64,000 nt of DNA from positions 62,001 to 126,000 of the forward strand of contig CARBGY010000001.1 in NCBI GenBank assembly GCA_948945085.1. Reading direction: 5' to 3'. The stretch is from an uncultured Candidatus Saccharibacteria bacterium (GTDB lineage Bacteria; Patescibacteriota; Saccharimonadia; Saccharimonadales; Saccharimonadaceae). Both the position numbers and the translations under genes were made by a program. Positions 1-9,312 of this stretch are shown here, in pieces. Positions within the stretch are counted from its first letter, which is position 1; each line of letters begins with the position of its first letter. The notes under the pieces are model-generated. The model had not been told where the DNA came from. It did no database searches and saw only the letters and a program-made list of their open reading frames with translations.

Positions 1-6
1 ATGCCT

Positions 7-1173
7 CTATTTATTATTAGATTCAATTTTTACTTCGCCAATGAGTTTTATACTATCAGTTTCAGGCAAACTTTCCACACTCTTTAGCTTACGTTCAATT
101 TGACGAGAGGTAACCTCAGCGGAGCCAATTTTATTGGCAGTCTCTTCGAGTTTCTTACGAGTGGCGGCAAGCAAATCGCCGAACTTACTAAATTGAGTTT
201 TAACTGCACCAAGCGTCTGCCAAACTTCCGCAGAGCGCTTTTCGATTGCGACGCTTCGAAAGCCCATCGTTAAACTGGATAGTAGCGCCGGCAAGGTTGA
301 AGGTGAAACGATGCTGATATTGTACTTTTGGCGAATTGAATCAGAAAAACCTGGGATGCGCAAGATTTCCGCATAAAGACTTTCCGTTGGAACAAACATA
401 ACACCAAAATCAGTTGTAGCGGGCGGATCGAGGTACTTCAGGGATATTTTCTTAGCTTGTTCACGTACGTCGTTCATGAGGGCTTTTCGGAATTGTTCAA
501 TGTCGGATTTATTACCACGTTCGTAAGCATTCAGTAGTCGCTCGTAGTTTTCAATGGGAAACTTTGAGTCAATCGGCAAATAGACTGTTTTATCATCACG
601 TCCAGGCATGCGTATTGCAAATTCGACGCGATCATTGCTATTTGTCTTTGTAATAATGTTTTCTTGATACTGATCTTGTGAAAGACAGTCGGAGATAATA
701 TTAGCGAGCTGAACTTCACCGTAGATGCCACGAGTTTTAACACCCTCCATAACTTTTTTTAAGTCGCCGACGCCATTCGCAAGGTTTTTCATCTCACCAA
801 GACCTTGATAAACTTGTGTCAGCTGGCCGGAAATAGTTTTAAAACTTTCATTGAAACGTTTTTCAACGGAGGCTTGGAGTTTTTCGTCGACTGTCAAGCG
901 TATTTCTTCAAGTTTCTTAGCATTATCATCTTGTAGATTTTTTACTCGGCTGTCAACTGTGTCTTGAATAGTTTTTAGATTGTCGGAAATTTCTTTGCGA
1001 TTTTCTCGAAATTCGTTTTCAATTTTAGGCACAAGTTTGTCTAATTCAGCTTCAACTCGAATCAATCTTTCACTAAGAATAGATGTATCAATACGAGCAA
1101 CTGGCTTACGAAGCAAGTTAAGAATAAGTAGCCCAATTATCGCAAGTAAAAGAATTACTACTAAAATATCCAT
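7..1173 (-). CDS. rmuC: RmuC-family DNA recombination protein
   Basis: A 388-residue protein with one N-terminal membrane helix (about residues 3-21), a long charged coiled coil (about 30-115) and a C-terminal RmuC domain with restriction-endonuclease-like fold features (about 140-350, including the conserved region around LPIDSKFP). RmuC proteins limit DNA inversions and rearrangements at inverted repeats in Escherichia coli; the biochemical activity is unclear. The gene lies downstream of fusA in the same direction but is separated from it by a good terminator and has its own -10 box 6 nt before the ATG. Family assignment is confident. Its inversion-related role is interesting given the inverted cassette pairs at 48-49 kb, but that link is only inference. 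Confidence 0.88.
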   Translation of the reverse strand: MDILVVILLLAIIGLLILNLLRKPVARIDTSILSERLIRVEAELDKLVPKIENEFRENRKEISDNLKTIQDTVDSRVKNLQDDNAKKLEEIRLTVDEKLQASVEKRFNESFKTISGQLTQVYQGLGEMKNLANGVGDLKKVMEGVKTRGIYGEVQLANIISDCLSQDQYQENIITKTNSNDRVEFAIRMPGRDDKTVYLPIDSKFPIENYERLLNAYERGNKSDIEQFRKALMNDVREQAKKISLKYLDPPATTDFGVMFVPTESLYAEILRIPGFSDSIRQKYNISIVSPSTLPALLSSLTMGFRSVAIEKRSAEVWQTLGAVKTQFSKFGDLLAATRKKLEETANKIGSAEVTSRQIERKLKSVESLPETDSIKLIGEVKIESNNK

Positions 1174-1179
1174 AAGCTT

Positions 1180-1185
1180 ATTATA
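1180..1185 (-). promoter_or_regulatory. -10 box of rmuC, leaderless start
   Basis: TATAAT on the minus strand, followed by six bases (AAGCTT) and then the rmuC ATG. Transcription would start at or next to the A of the ATG, and no SD sequence fits in that space. Confidence 0.6.
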
Positions 1186-1201
1186 TCACGGGAAAGCAAA
1201 A

Positions 1202-1224
1202 GAAAATTCCCCTTACGGGGAATT
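1202..1224 (-). terminator. Rho-independent terminator of fusA
   Basis: Perfect 8-bp stem (AATTCCCC with GGGGAATT, 1205-1212 and 1217-1224) around a 4-nt loop, followed on the minus strand by TTTTCTTTT. It begins 5 nt after the fusA stop codon. Confidence 0.85.
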
Positions 1225-1228
1225 TATC

Positions 1229-3328
1229 TTATTTTGTGTTTCTCTTTTCGATAATTTCGGCAGCAACGTTTGGTGGTACTTCTTCGTAAGCGAAAAGTTC
1301 CATCGAACTGGCAGCACGACCCTGTGACATACTACGAAGATCACTGGTATAACCGAAAAGGTTAGCAAGTGGGCAGAATGCCTTGATAAGCTTTGCGCCA
1401 CCACTTAGGTCTTCCATAGCCTCAATGCGTCCGCGGCGCGAGTTAACATCGCCAATCACATCACCCATGAATTCTTCTGGAGTAGTTACTTCAAGCTTCA
1501 TAACTGGTTCAAGAAGTACTGGTTTAGCTTTCTTAATACCATCACGGGTAGCGAGACTACCGGCAAGTTTGAAGGCGAGCTCGCTCGAGTCAACATCGTG
1601 GTAGCTACCATCATAAAGGGTTGCCTTAACGTCTACAACTGGGTAACCAGCAATGACACCGCCATTCAAAGTTTCTTCGATACCTTGCTGGACTGGCTTA
1701 CGATATTCTTGAGGAACGACACCGCCTTTAATCTGGTCGATAAATTCGAAGCCTTTGCCTGGTTCATTTGGCTCAAACTTCACCCAAACATCACCATATT
1801 GACCACGACCACCAGATTGCTTGACGTGCTTACCTTGAGCCTCAGCAGTACCACGAATAGTTTCACGATACGCGACTTGCGGAGCACCAGTGTTAGCTTC
1901 GACACCATGCTCCTTTTGTAGGCGGTCGATTGCAATTTCAAGATGTAACTCACCCATACCAGAAATAATAGTTTGGCCAGTTTCTTCATCGGTGTGAACG
2001 CGTAGGGTTGGGTCTTCCTCAACTAACTTTTGTAAACCTAGTCCCATCTTTTCTTGGTCGGATTTGGTCTTTGGTTCAACGGCGATTGATACAGGAGGAT
2101 CTGGGAAGGTAATATCTTCAAGATGAATCGGATGAGCTGGATCACAAATCGTTGTACCAGTTGTAACCTCTTTCATACCGACAACTGCTGCAATATCACC
2201 TGCAGTAATCTCAGAGATTTCTTCACGTTTATCGGCGAACATTCGTACAAGGCGTCCGATACGTTCCTTGTCTCCGGTAGTAGCATTCAAGACAGTGCTG
2301 CCTGATGTCATCTTGCCAGCATAAACGCGTACGAAAATAAGTTTACCAACGAATGGGTCGGTAGCGATCTTAAAGGCAAGTGCTGTCAAAGGTTGATTAT
2401 CTTCAGCTTTACGAATGACTTGGTCGCCAGTCTTAGGGTCGATGCCTACAATTTGGCCTTGATCGCGATCAAGCGGGGATGGTAAATAATCAGCAACTAA
2501 GTCGAGAACTTTTTCGACGATAACACCACGACCATCACCACCAGTAACCAGGAAGAAATCACCGTCCAAGACGCGTTTACGCAAAGCGGCTTTGAGTTCG
2601 ATTTCGGAAATAGCTTCTTCACCCTGGTTGAAGAATTTTTCCATGAGATTTTCGTCAGCAGCAACCGCTTCCTCAATTAGGATTGAGCGAGCGTTTTTGG
2701 CTTTTTCGAGCATATCGGCTGGAATCTCGCCAACAGTTAATTCACGATCGGCATAATCTTTGTAGGTATATGCTTTCATATCAACAAGGTCAACAACACC
2801 ACAAATGTCTTTTTCGAAACCAATTGGTAAGTGAATTGCAACAGCGTTTTTAGAAAGTCGGCTATGAATACTATCAAGAGATTTATAAAAGTCACCACCG
2901 ATTTGATTAATTTTATTAACAAAACAAATACGTGGAACACCATATTTAGTAGCCTGGCGCCAAACAGTTTCGGATTGAGCTTCAACGCCCATTTTACCGT
3001 CGAACACTACGACTGCGCCATCAAGAACACGAAGAGAACGTTCGACTTCGGCGGTAAAGTCAATGTGGCCCGGGGTGTCGATAATGTTGATTTTATGACC
3101 TTTCCAGTATGCGGTTACAGCAGCGGAAGTAATAGTGATACCACGCTCTTTTTCTTGTTCCATCCAGTCGGTAGTAGCACCGCCGGTGCCACCTTTTACA
3201 AGGTCAATTTTATGCTTAAGACCGGTACGATAAAGAATCGCTTCGGTTGTAGTAGTTTTACCCGCGTCAATGTGGGCAATAATCCCGATATTGCGGAGCT
3301 TTGATAGATCTTTGACTTCACTTGCCAT
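1229..3328 (-). CDS. fusA: Translation elongation factor G
   Basis: A 699-residue protein, the normal length for EF-G, the GTPase that drives ribosomal translocation and takes part in ribosome recycling. The P-loop (AHIDAGKT, residues 18-25), switch II (DTPGH, 84-88), domain II, the GMGELHLEI region of domain III and the C-terminal domains IV and V are all recognisable. One oddity: the guanine-specificity motif G4, normally NKxD, reads NKIN (138-141), with an AAT codon at 2906-2908 where GAT is expected. A possible SD (AGGGA) precedes the ATG. The gene stands alone, not in the usual rpsL-rpsG-fusA-tuf string; rpsL-rpsG are at 31-32 kb. Confidence 0.97.
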   Translation of the reverse strand: MASEVKDLSKLRNIGIIAHIDAGKTTTTEAILYRTGLKHKIDLVKGGTGGATTDWMEQEKERGITITSAAVTAYWKGHKINIIDTPGHIDFTAEVERSLRVLDGAVVVFDGKMGVEAQSETVWRQATKYGVPRICFVNKINQIGGDFYKSLDSIHSRLSKNAVAIHLPIGFEKDICGVVDLVDMKAYTYKDYADRELTVGEIPADMLEKAKNARSILIEEAVAADENLMEKFFNQGEEAISEIELKAALRKRVLDGDFFLVTGGDGRGVIVEKVLDLVADYLPSPLDRDQGQIVGIDPKTGDQVIRKAEDNQPLTALAFKIATDPFVGKLIFVRVYAGKMTSGSTVLNATTGDKERIGRLVRMFADKREEISEITAGDIAAVVGMKEVTTGTTICDPAHPIHLEDITFPDPPVSIAVEPKTKSDQEKMGLGLQKLVEEDPTLRVHTDEETGQTIISGMGELHLEIAIDRLQKEHGVEANTGAPQVAYRETIRGTAEAQGKHVKQSGGRGQYGDVWVKFEPNEPGKGFEFIDQIKGGVVPQEYRKPVQQGIEETLNGGVIAGYPVVDVKATLYDGSYHDVDSSELAFKLAGSLATRDGIKKAKPVLLEPVMKLEVTTPEEFMGDVIGDVNSRRGRIEAMEDLSGGAKLIKAFCPLANLFGYTSDLRSMSQGRAASSMELFAYEEVPPNVAAEIIEKRNTK

Positions 3329-3421
3329 ACGGTAGTTCCCTTTTATAATTTATGTTCTCCCAAGTTGCAGAGTGTTAATTTCTCGCGCATGCTTGAAGAT
3401 GTCTTTGCTAGACTTTTCTAT

Positions 3422-3430
3422 ATTTTAGCA
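3422..3430 (-). promoter_or_regulatory. Possible extended -10 promoter of fusA
   Basis: TGCTAAAAT on the minus strand, about 90 nt upstream of the fusA start. A convincing -35 is not visible, so this rests on the extended -10 pattern alone. Confidence 0.35.
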
Positions 3431-3473
3431 TAAAACTTTGGGTTTTGGTAGAGTTTTTGAGAAAAGATTCGAT

Positions 3474-5237
3474 TTAGTTGAGAAACTTTTGCGTAATCTT
3501 TGATATCATTTTTCTTTGAAGGACGCAACGTTTAGACGTCGTAAGGTCAACAGGGGTTTCGTTATCGGAGCTCAAGATATATAAGCTCTTCTTAGCGCGC
3601 GTCAAAGCAACATATAGCAACCGTTGCTGGTCGGCGCGCTCATTCTCGAGGTTGTCGCCGAAAATTTCAAACAAAGTGGCGTAGGGATGGGTTGTCGCAA
3701 CAATTTCACGATTAACTTCAAGTAGAATCACCACATCCGCCTCAAGACCTTTCGATTTGTGCATAGTCATAACTCGAATTTGTTTATCAAACTCATCGGC
3801 GGTCAAAATAGCCTGATCGGTCACAACTTTGCGTAAAGCAATCGCTAAACTATCAAGATCTACTCCTTCAAATGAGGTGAAATTGTGGCGATGTAAAAGC
3901 ATAATTGATGATTTGCGGTGACGCTTTATTAATTTGGTGAGAACTTTAAGTAATTGAGCACTCGCGGGGGACGGAGAAATGTGTTTAACTGTCTTGTGTA
4001 AAGCCTTATAGTAACGACCATCACCCAAAGCATCCTCACGGATGTCATCCTCTTTAAATTTTGTCCAGTGTGGATTTAAGATTTTAACTTTACCGGCTTG
4101 GTTACTTTTTGGAATGGCAGGAAGAGCTTTTGGATTATAGTTCTCGAGCATATATTGATTAGCATATTCGACGATTTTTCGACTACTACGGTAATTAGTA
4201 GCGAGAGGAATATTCGCAACATCTTCTAGGAAATATTCCTGAAAATTAATAAAATAGTCAACATCAGAGCCGGCGAAGCGATTGATGGCTTGCCAATCGT
4301 CGCCGACGCAAAAAAGTTTAGCATTGGTTGCAAGTTTACGTAGGGCATGAATTAACGAAAAGAAAAGATATGAAAAGTCTTGATATTCATCAACCATAAT
4401 AATGCGAAGAGGAGAGACTTTCAATAAAACTTTAGACGAATGCGCATTTATGCTATCTTGCTCGACGCTAAGAGTGTCTAGACGTTCGGTTGCATGAAAC
4501 ATAAGAAGATTAAAGTTAGTTTTAGGAGGAACTAACTTTTGAAGATATCGAGAATATGTATCCGTGGCGAGTTGGTGAAGATAGATTGGATGTTTATATT
4601 CCGGGTCGTGACAGTGTTGCTCGGTATATATTTGCACTTCCTCGCGTAACGTCTCGATGCCCGCTTGACCCGGGAATTTTTGACCTGCACGATTAATAAA
4701 GTTTTGAATAATTCCCAGGATATTCTGAAATTCGCGCTTGCTAGTTGAATGATGACTTGCAGACAGACTTTGTTCAAGAGCCTGGCGAATCAGGAGCGCA
4801 TTTTCTGCTTCGTTCAAAATTTGAGGTTTTTCTCCTGCAAGTTTAACTAGATCAAGTGCAAATTTATGAAAAGTAGAGGCAACTCGGACGGATTCTTTCT
4901 TATTAGATAGTAAGCTTTTACCATCGACTTTAATAGCCGCAATGCGTTCATTAACTTCAGCGGCGGCAGTACGATTAAACATAAAAACGGCGATTTCAGA
5001 AAATTGGTAACCACAGTGAGCAACAAGATAGGCAACTTTAGCAACGATGACGCGAGTTTTACCAGAACCCGCACGAGCTATAACAAGTGTATTCTGATGA
5101 TCATCGATTACTGCGCGGACTTGATCTTCATCAAGAGTGTAAGGTTCACCAAAAAGCGTTACATGTTCTTCGAACCATGCTTGTACACGCCTTACATCCA
5201 TACTGCCAGCGATCGCATCAATGCTATAACTAGTCAC
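3474..5237 (-). CDS. UvrD/Rep-type superfamily 1 DNA helicase
   Basis: A 587-residue SF1 helicase. Visible motifs are Walker A (ARAGSGKT, residues 54-61), motif II (DEYQD), motif III (GDDWQAINRFAG), motif IV (YRSS), motif V (TMHKSKGLEAD) and motif VI (YVALTRAK). The compact form with a short accessory domain resembles helicase IV or small UvrD-like enzymes that unwind DNA in repair. The start is a GTG that overlaps the gatB stop by one base (TAGTG), which suggests translational coupling at the end of the gatCAB operon. No good SD is visible; an in-frame ATG 12 codons later is an alternative start. Confidence 0.88.
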   Translation of the reverse strand: MTSYSIDAIAGSMDVRRVQAWFEEHVTLFGEPYTLDEDQVRAVIDDHQNTLVIARAGSGKTRVIVAKVAYLVAHCGYQFSEIAVFMFNRTAAAEVNERIAAIKVDGKSLLSNKKESVRVASTFHKFALDLVKLAGEKPQILNEAENALLIRQALEQSLSASHHSTSKREFQNILGIIQNFINRAGQKFPGQAGIETLREEVQIYTEQHCHDPEYKHPIYLHQLATDTYSRYLQKLVPPKTNFNLLMFHATERLDTLSVEQDSINAHSSKVLLKVSPLRIIMVDEYQDFSYLFFSLIHALRKLATNAKLFCVGDDWQAINRFAGSDVDYFINFQEYFLEDVANIPLATNYRSSRKIVEYANQYMLENYNPKALPAIPKSNQAGKVKILNPHWTKFKEDDIREDALGDGRYYKALHKTVKHISPSPASAQLLKVLTKLIKRHRKSSIMLLHRHNFTSFEGVDLDSLAIALRKVVTDQAILTADEFDKQIRVMTMHKSKGLEADVVILLEVNREIVATTHPYATLFEIFGDNLENERADQQRLLYVALTRAKKSLYILSSDNETPVDLTTSKRCVLQRKMISKITQKFLN

Positions 5238-6685
5238 TATCGTAGCTTCTGACGTAAAATGTCCTGAACTACGCTCGGATTAGCCTTACCGTGCGACTCT
5301 TTCATGACTTGACCAACTAAAAAGCCGATCACTTTTTCTTGGCCAGCTTTAAAGTCAGTTTGAGCTTGTTTAGTTTCCGGCTTTGCCAAGACGGCATCAA
5401 CAATGGACTCTAGGGCACCCAAATCGTTTTCTTGAACAACACCAAGTTCTTTTGCAATAGTTCGCGTATCCTTATAATGCATTTCCGGATCAAAGAAGCG
5501 TAAAAAGACTTCCTTCATAGCAGTACTCGAAAGCTCTTTTTGATCGTTCATCATGACAAGATCCTGAAGCTGTGCAATACTTGGTAACTCATCATTCAAT
5601 AAACTAGTATTTTCTTCGGCAAGGAGAACAGAACTAAATAAATTGGCAATCTTTTTTGCAGTAGACTTCGCAAGCTCGAGGTTGGATTTTTCGTTCGAAT
5701 GATATAACTCGGTTAAACATCGACACAGCTGCGGATAATCCAACAATACTTCAGTTGTGTCTTCCGGCAAACATCCGCGCATCCACTCGCGATAATCCTT
5801 TGGTAACCATGCCATTTCATCTCGAAGTGCTTGAACCTCCTCTAGACTAAGGCGAATTGGCGGGATATCCGGTTCAGGCATGTAACGATAATCTTCGGCT
5901 TCTTCTTTACTGCGCTGACCAGTCGTTTCGCCAGTGGCATCATTCCAGCCACGAGTTTCCTGGACGACTTTTTCGCCTTTTTCAAGGAGTTTTGTTTGGC
6001 GCTTAATTTCGTATTCAACGGCGCGCTCAACACTCCTGAATGAGTTAAGGTTCTTAACCTCAGTACGAGTACCAAGCTGATCGCTTCCTTCTGGAGCAAT
6101 GCTAATATTAACGTCAAAGCGCATGTTGCCATTATATAAATCACCAAAAGTGACGCCCGCGTGAGTCATGAGACGCCAGAGTTCTTTTGTGTAATCACGA
6201 GCATGAGCAGCGCTATGAATATCAGGCTGAGACACAATTTCGACAAGTGGCGTACCAGCGCGGTTCAAATCCACTAGGCTATAAGTACTTTCGTGACTTA
6301 GCTTACCAGCATCTTCTTCAAGGTGAGCATGTTCAATACGAATCTTTGTGCCATCCGGCAATTCGACAAAGCCCGCCCCGATGATTGGGTAGAACATCTG
6401 AGTAATCTGGTAACCTTTGGGCAGATCAGGATAAAAATAATGCTTACGATCAAACCTAGAGTATAAATTAACAACCGCGTTCAACGCATATCCAACTTTA
6501 ACCGTTAGTTTTACGGCATCATGGTTAAGTCTTGGCAACATGCCCGGAAGAGCATAGTCAACTGGAGAAACGCAACTGTTAGGCGATTTGCCACGAGCGT
6601 CATTGTCAACTTCAGAAAAAAGCTTGGTTTTTGTACAAAGTTGAACGTGACACTCAATACCAATTGTAGGAATATATTTTGTCAT
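5237..6685 (-). CDS. gatB: Asp/Glu-tRNA(Asn/Gln) amidotransferase subunit B
   Basis: A 482-residue GatB with the signature near the N-terminus (GIECHVQL), the cradle domain (YFYPDLPKGYQITQ) and the C-terminal tRNA-binding YqeY-like helical domain. GatB holds the kinase/transamidase site that converts mischarged Glu-tRNA(Gln) or Asp-tRNA(Asn) using ammonia from GatA. The ATG follows directly on the stop of the preceding gene (TAAATG). With gatC and gatA in the same operon and a tRNA-Gln at 61.6 kb, the organism probably makes Gln-tRNA by the indirect route; I see no glnS here, but only part of the genome is visible. Confidence 0.96.
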   Translation of the reverse strand: MTKYIPTIGIECHVQLCTKTKLFSEVDNDARGKSPNSCVSPVDYALPGMLPRLNHDAVKLTVKVGYALNAVVNLYSRFDRKHYFYPDLPKGYQITQMFYPIIGAGFVELPDGTKIRIEHAHLEEDAGKLSHESTYSLVDLNRAGTPLVEIVSQPDIHSAAHARDYTKELWRLMTHAGVTFGDLYNGNMRFDVNISIAPEGSDQLGTRTEVKNLNSFRSVERAVEYEIKRQTKLLEKGEKVVQETRGWNDATGETTGQRSKEEAEDYRYMPEPDIPPIRLSLEEVQALRDEMAWLPKDYREWMRGCLPEDTTEVLLDYPQLCRCLTELYHSNEKSNLELAKSTAKKIANLFSSVLLAEENTSLLNDELPSIAQLQDLVMMNDQKELSSTAMKEVFLRFFDPEMHYKDTRTIAKELGVVQENDLGALESIVDAVLAKPETKQAQTDFKAGQEKVIGFLVGQVMKESHGKANPSVVQDILRQKLR

Positions 6686-7105
6686 TTAAATTGCTCCTAA
6701 ATCTTTTAAAGCTTGACGTATGGCAGCGAGAGCGCGATTAGCTTGGTTGAAGTCAACTTCAAAGTCGTCCTCATGGGCAATCTGGTTGCGTAATTTATGA
6801 GCCGACCAAACGGCATTTGGCTTTTCAAAGCGATTCGTTACTCTTTTAAGACGATCGGCCATAGTTTTACCAGGAGTCCCCATTTCATTTAGAGCGCGAT
6901 CGAGCAACTTGTCAGCATTAATTACGGACATATTATATGTACGTGGATCGTCTTTCTGGAGGCCATTTTCAATTTTAAGCCAACGAGTTTGATATTCTTC
7001 TATATCAAAAGTATAACTATGTTTACCAGTTAAAGTCATAGCAATCAAGGCAAGGATGCCGACTGCTACTATAGCGATAACAAGAAAAATGACTGATGGC
7101 AACAT
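6686..7105 (-). CDS. Membrane-anchored HEPN-like protein within the gatCAB operon
   Basis: A 139-residue protein between gatA and gatB, with one N-terminal membrane helix (residues 4-25) and a helical cytoplasmic domain. Residues 106-111 read RNQIAH, the Rx4H pattern of HEPN nuclease-like domains, preceded by helices typical of that fold (KLLDRALNEMG, KPNAVWSAHKLRN). The start ATG overlaps the gatA stop by one base (TAATG), and its own stop abuts the gatB ATG, so it is translationally coupled on both sides. HEPN domains often cut RNA or bind nucleotides, but many DUF4145-like members have no known activity. The function here is unknown; the fold call is tentative. Confidence 0.6.
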   Translation of the reverse strand: MLPSVIFLVIAIVAVGILALIAMTLTGKHSYTFDIEEYQTRWLKIENGLQKDDPRTYNMSVINADKLLDRALNEMGTPGKTMADRLKRVTNRFEKPNAVWSAHKLRNQIAHEDDFEVDFNQANRALAAIRQALKDLGAI

Positions 7106-8487
7106 TATGCAACCTCCTTTAGTTCTTTGGCAAAGTTAATAAGACTTTTATCGCTGCGACGTGGACCTACAAGTTGAAGACCCAGATCGATACCGGTTTT
7201 GGTTTTACCAGCAGGAACAGTCAAGCCCGGTAAACCGGCTAAGTTCAACGGTACAGACATGACATCTTCGAGATACATCGCGATCGGATCGTTAACTTTC
7301 TCCCCAATTTTAAAGGCAGGATTAGGACTAACTGGGGTTAAAATGTAATCACATTTTGAAAAAGCTTGCTCATATTCCTGAATAATTAATGTACGAGCTT
7401 TAGCAGCTTTAAGATAATAGGCATCGTAAAATCCCGAACTCAAAACAAAGTTACCAATCATAATCCGGCGTTTGTTTTCAGGCATAAAACCTTCGTCGCG
7501 AGTATGTTCATAGAGGTCATTTAAATTCCGCGATTTATCACTACGGTAGCCATAGCGAATTCCATCGTGCCGCGATAGGTTACTCGTGATTTCGGCGGGA
7601 ACAATAATATAATATACAGCAAGAGCATATTTTAAAGCTGGCATTTCAAGTTCGACGATTTCGTGACCTTTAGATTGGAGAAGTTCAATCTTGGTTCTTA
7701 AAGTAGCACGAATTTCCGCATCGACAACATCACTATCAAAGTCTTTGATGATACCAATACGTTTCTTTCCCTCTTTAACTTTACTCGCAGAATAGAAATC
7801 TGGTAAAGTTGTTAAATCGTTTACATCTTGGCCAGCACAAATATCCATAAGAAGGTCAAGATCCTCAGATTCACCTGCAAAGAACCCAACGCAGTCAGTA
7901 CTTGAAGCCATTGCAACAACACCATATCGGCTGATTGCGCCGTAAGTCGGTTTTATACCATAAACACCATTAAAGCTAGCTGGCTGACGAATTGAGCCAC
8001 CAGTATCAGTGCCAGTTGCAAATGGTACAATGCCTAAAGCTACCGCTACCGCGCTACCGCCGCTAGAACCACCTGCAACACGTTGAAGATCCTTGCTGTT
8101 TTTAGTTGGACCGTAATAGCTATTCTCCGTGCTCGAGCCATGAGCAAAAGCGTCCATATTAGTACGGCCGATCATAATCGCCCCTTCAGCTTCTAGTTTC
8201 TTAACGGCGGTAGCCGTAACTGGACTTTTTAGACCTTCCAAGATTAATGCCGAGGCACGGCTCTCGCCGTCTTTACTCAGAAAGTTATCTTTCAGTGCAT
8301 ATGGAACACCAGCAAGACGTCCAACTTGCTCACCTCGAGCAATTTTTTCATCAATTAAACGGGCTTTTTCGATTGCTGCATCATCAATCCAATCAAAAAC
8401 AAAGTATTCGTCTTGATATTGATGCGCCTTATCTAATGCCTCTTGCACTAAACTGACAGCACTTATTTCTTTACTCGCAGTTTTCAT
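7105..8487 (-). CDS. gatA: Asp/Glu-tRNA(Asn/Gln) amidotransferase subunit A
   Basis: A 460-residue amidase-signature enzyme that hydrolyses glutamine and passes ammonia to GatB. The Ser-cis-Ser-Lys triad is visible: the lysine in VPYALKDN, the cis-serine in the GGSSGGS stretch and the nucleophile in TGTDTGGSIRQPA. I place the start at 8487, where ATG follows GGGGAG and lies 7 nt after the gatC stop. An upstream in-frame codon at 8532 would overlap gatC and add 15 unconserved residues. The order gatC-gatA-(HEPN-like)-gatB-helicase reads as one operon. Confidence 0.95.
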   Translation of the reverse strand: MKTASKEISAVSLVQEALDKAHQYQDEYFVFDWIDDAAIEKARLIDEKIARGEQVGRLAGVPYALKDNFLSKDGESRASALILEGLKSPVTATAVKKLEAEGAIMIGRTNMDAFAHGSSTENSYYGPTKNSKDLQRVAGGSSGGSAVAVALGIVPFATGTDTGGSIRQPASFNGVYGIKPTYGAISRYGVVAMASSTDCVGFFAGESEDLDLLMDICAGQDVNDLTTLPDFYSASKVKEGKKRIGIIKDFDSDVVDAEIRATLRTKIELLQSKGHEIVELEMPALKYALAVYYIIVPAEITSNLSRHDGIRYGYRSDKSRNLNDLYEHTRDEGFMPENKRRIMIGNFVLSSGFYDAYYLKAAKARTLIIQEYEQAFSKCDYILTPVSPNPAFKIGEKVNDPIAMYLEDVMSVPLNLAGLPGLTVPAGKTKTGIDLGLQLVGPRRSDKSLINFAKELKEVA

Positions 8488-8494
8488 AACTCCC

Positions 8495-8782
8495 CTATAA
8501 TACCTTTGGTACTTTAATTTGATAGTTTTCAACTTCTTTCGTTAAAGTAAGTAACGCGTCGCGATCGGCTTCTTGCGCCTTAATTTCGTCGGGACGCCAA
8601 ACATTCTCCATTTCAAAAACTTGATAGGTTGGTTCTATACCTTCGGTTTTTAACTCATCAAGTTGTGAAATATAATTGACGATTTCTTTAATATCCGTTA
8701 CTAACCGCGCCACTTCAGAATCGGCAAGAGCAAAATTCGACAACTTGGCGAGGTGTTGGATTGTGTCCTGATTAACTTCCAT
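8495..8782 (-). CDS. gatC: Asp/Glu-tRNA(Asn/Gln) amidotransferase subunit C
   Basis: A 95-residue GatC, the small subunit that wraps around GatA and stabilises the GatAB interface. The N-terminal helix (IQHLAKLSNFAL) and the C-terminal segment near NVWRPDE are typical. It is the first gene of the operon, and its ATG lies 8 nt after a TATAAT box. Confidence 0.92.
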   Translation of the reverse strand: MEVNQDTIQHLAKLSNFALADSEVARLVTDIKEIVNYISQLDELKTEGIEPTYQVFEMENVWRPDEIKAQEADRDALLTLTKEVENYQIKVPKVL

Positions 8783-8790
8783 ATGGATAT

Positions 8791-8799
8791 ATTATAGCA
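8791..8799 (-). promoter_or_regulatory. Extended -10 promoter of the gatCAB operon
   Basis: TGCTATAAT on the minus strand with only 8 nt to the gatC ATG, so the transcript would carry at most one or two untranslated bases. Confidence 0.6.
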
Positions 8800-8839
8800 T
8801 GTTGCCGCGATTTTCGGCGGTCTTTATGTTTTAGATAGA

Positions 8840-9298
8840 CTATTTCTGGTTTCCCAAGTAATTCCGTGCTCTTTTCAGGAATTCAAGGTCACGCGCTTGA
8901 AGTTTGGTGGCGTTTGGGTCAGAAACCTGATTAGTCTCAATCAGTTGAATTGCCTCGTCTAAGCTATCATGCCATTCAATATCAAAACCGCGTTCTTTTT
9001 CCCAATCTTCATACTCAGTTGCGCCCTTTTCGCCAACGACGCGAGCAATAAACCCATCCGAGATATCATACATATTCCAGCCGAGGATATCGGTTTCGAT
9101 ACGACCGAGTTCAGCAACAATTTCAGAATCGCAACCGGATTCCTCTTTAGCTTCGCGCCTCGCGGCATCTATGAGTTCTTCGCCAGACTCAACACCCCCG
9201 CCGGGAATTTTATAATATCCATGTTTATGCACATTAATAACAGCAACTTGATTATCCTGATCGAGCAATACTGTTCTAGTAGCGTTTCTAACTTCCAT
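8840..9298 (-). CDS. Nudix hydrolase
   Basis: A 152-residue Nudix protein. The box starting at GGGVESGEELIDAARRE and ending EAKEESG matches Gx5Ex7REUxEExGU, so a metal-dependent hydrolase of a nucleoside diphosphate derivative is likely; the substrate cannot be read from the sequence. I chose the ATG at 9298, six bases after a TATAAT box. The in-frame ATG at 9313 lies upstream of that box and would need another promoter. The gene sits directly behind the rpoC terminator. Confidence 0.85.
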   Translation of the reverse strand: MEVRNATRTVLLDQDNQVAVINVHKHGYYKIPGGGVESGEELIDAARREAKEESGCDSEIVAELGRIETDILGWNMYDISDGFIARVVGEKGATEYEDWEKERGFDIEWHDSLDEAIQLIETNQVSDPNATKLQARDLEFLKRARNYLGNQK

Positions 9299-9304
9299 AC
9301 ATAT

Positions 9305-9310
9305 ATTATA
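9305..9310 (-). promoter_or_regulatory. -10 box of the Nudix gene, fused to the rpoC terminator
   Basis: TATAAT on the minus strand, beginning 2 nt after the T-run of the rpoC terminator and ending 6 nt before the Nudix ATG. The -35 region would lie inside the terminator hairpin and is weak. Confidence 0.5.
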
Positions 9311-9312
9311 CA

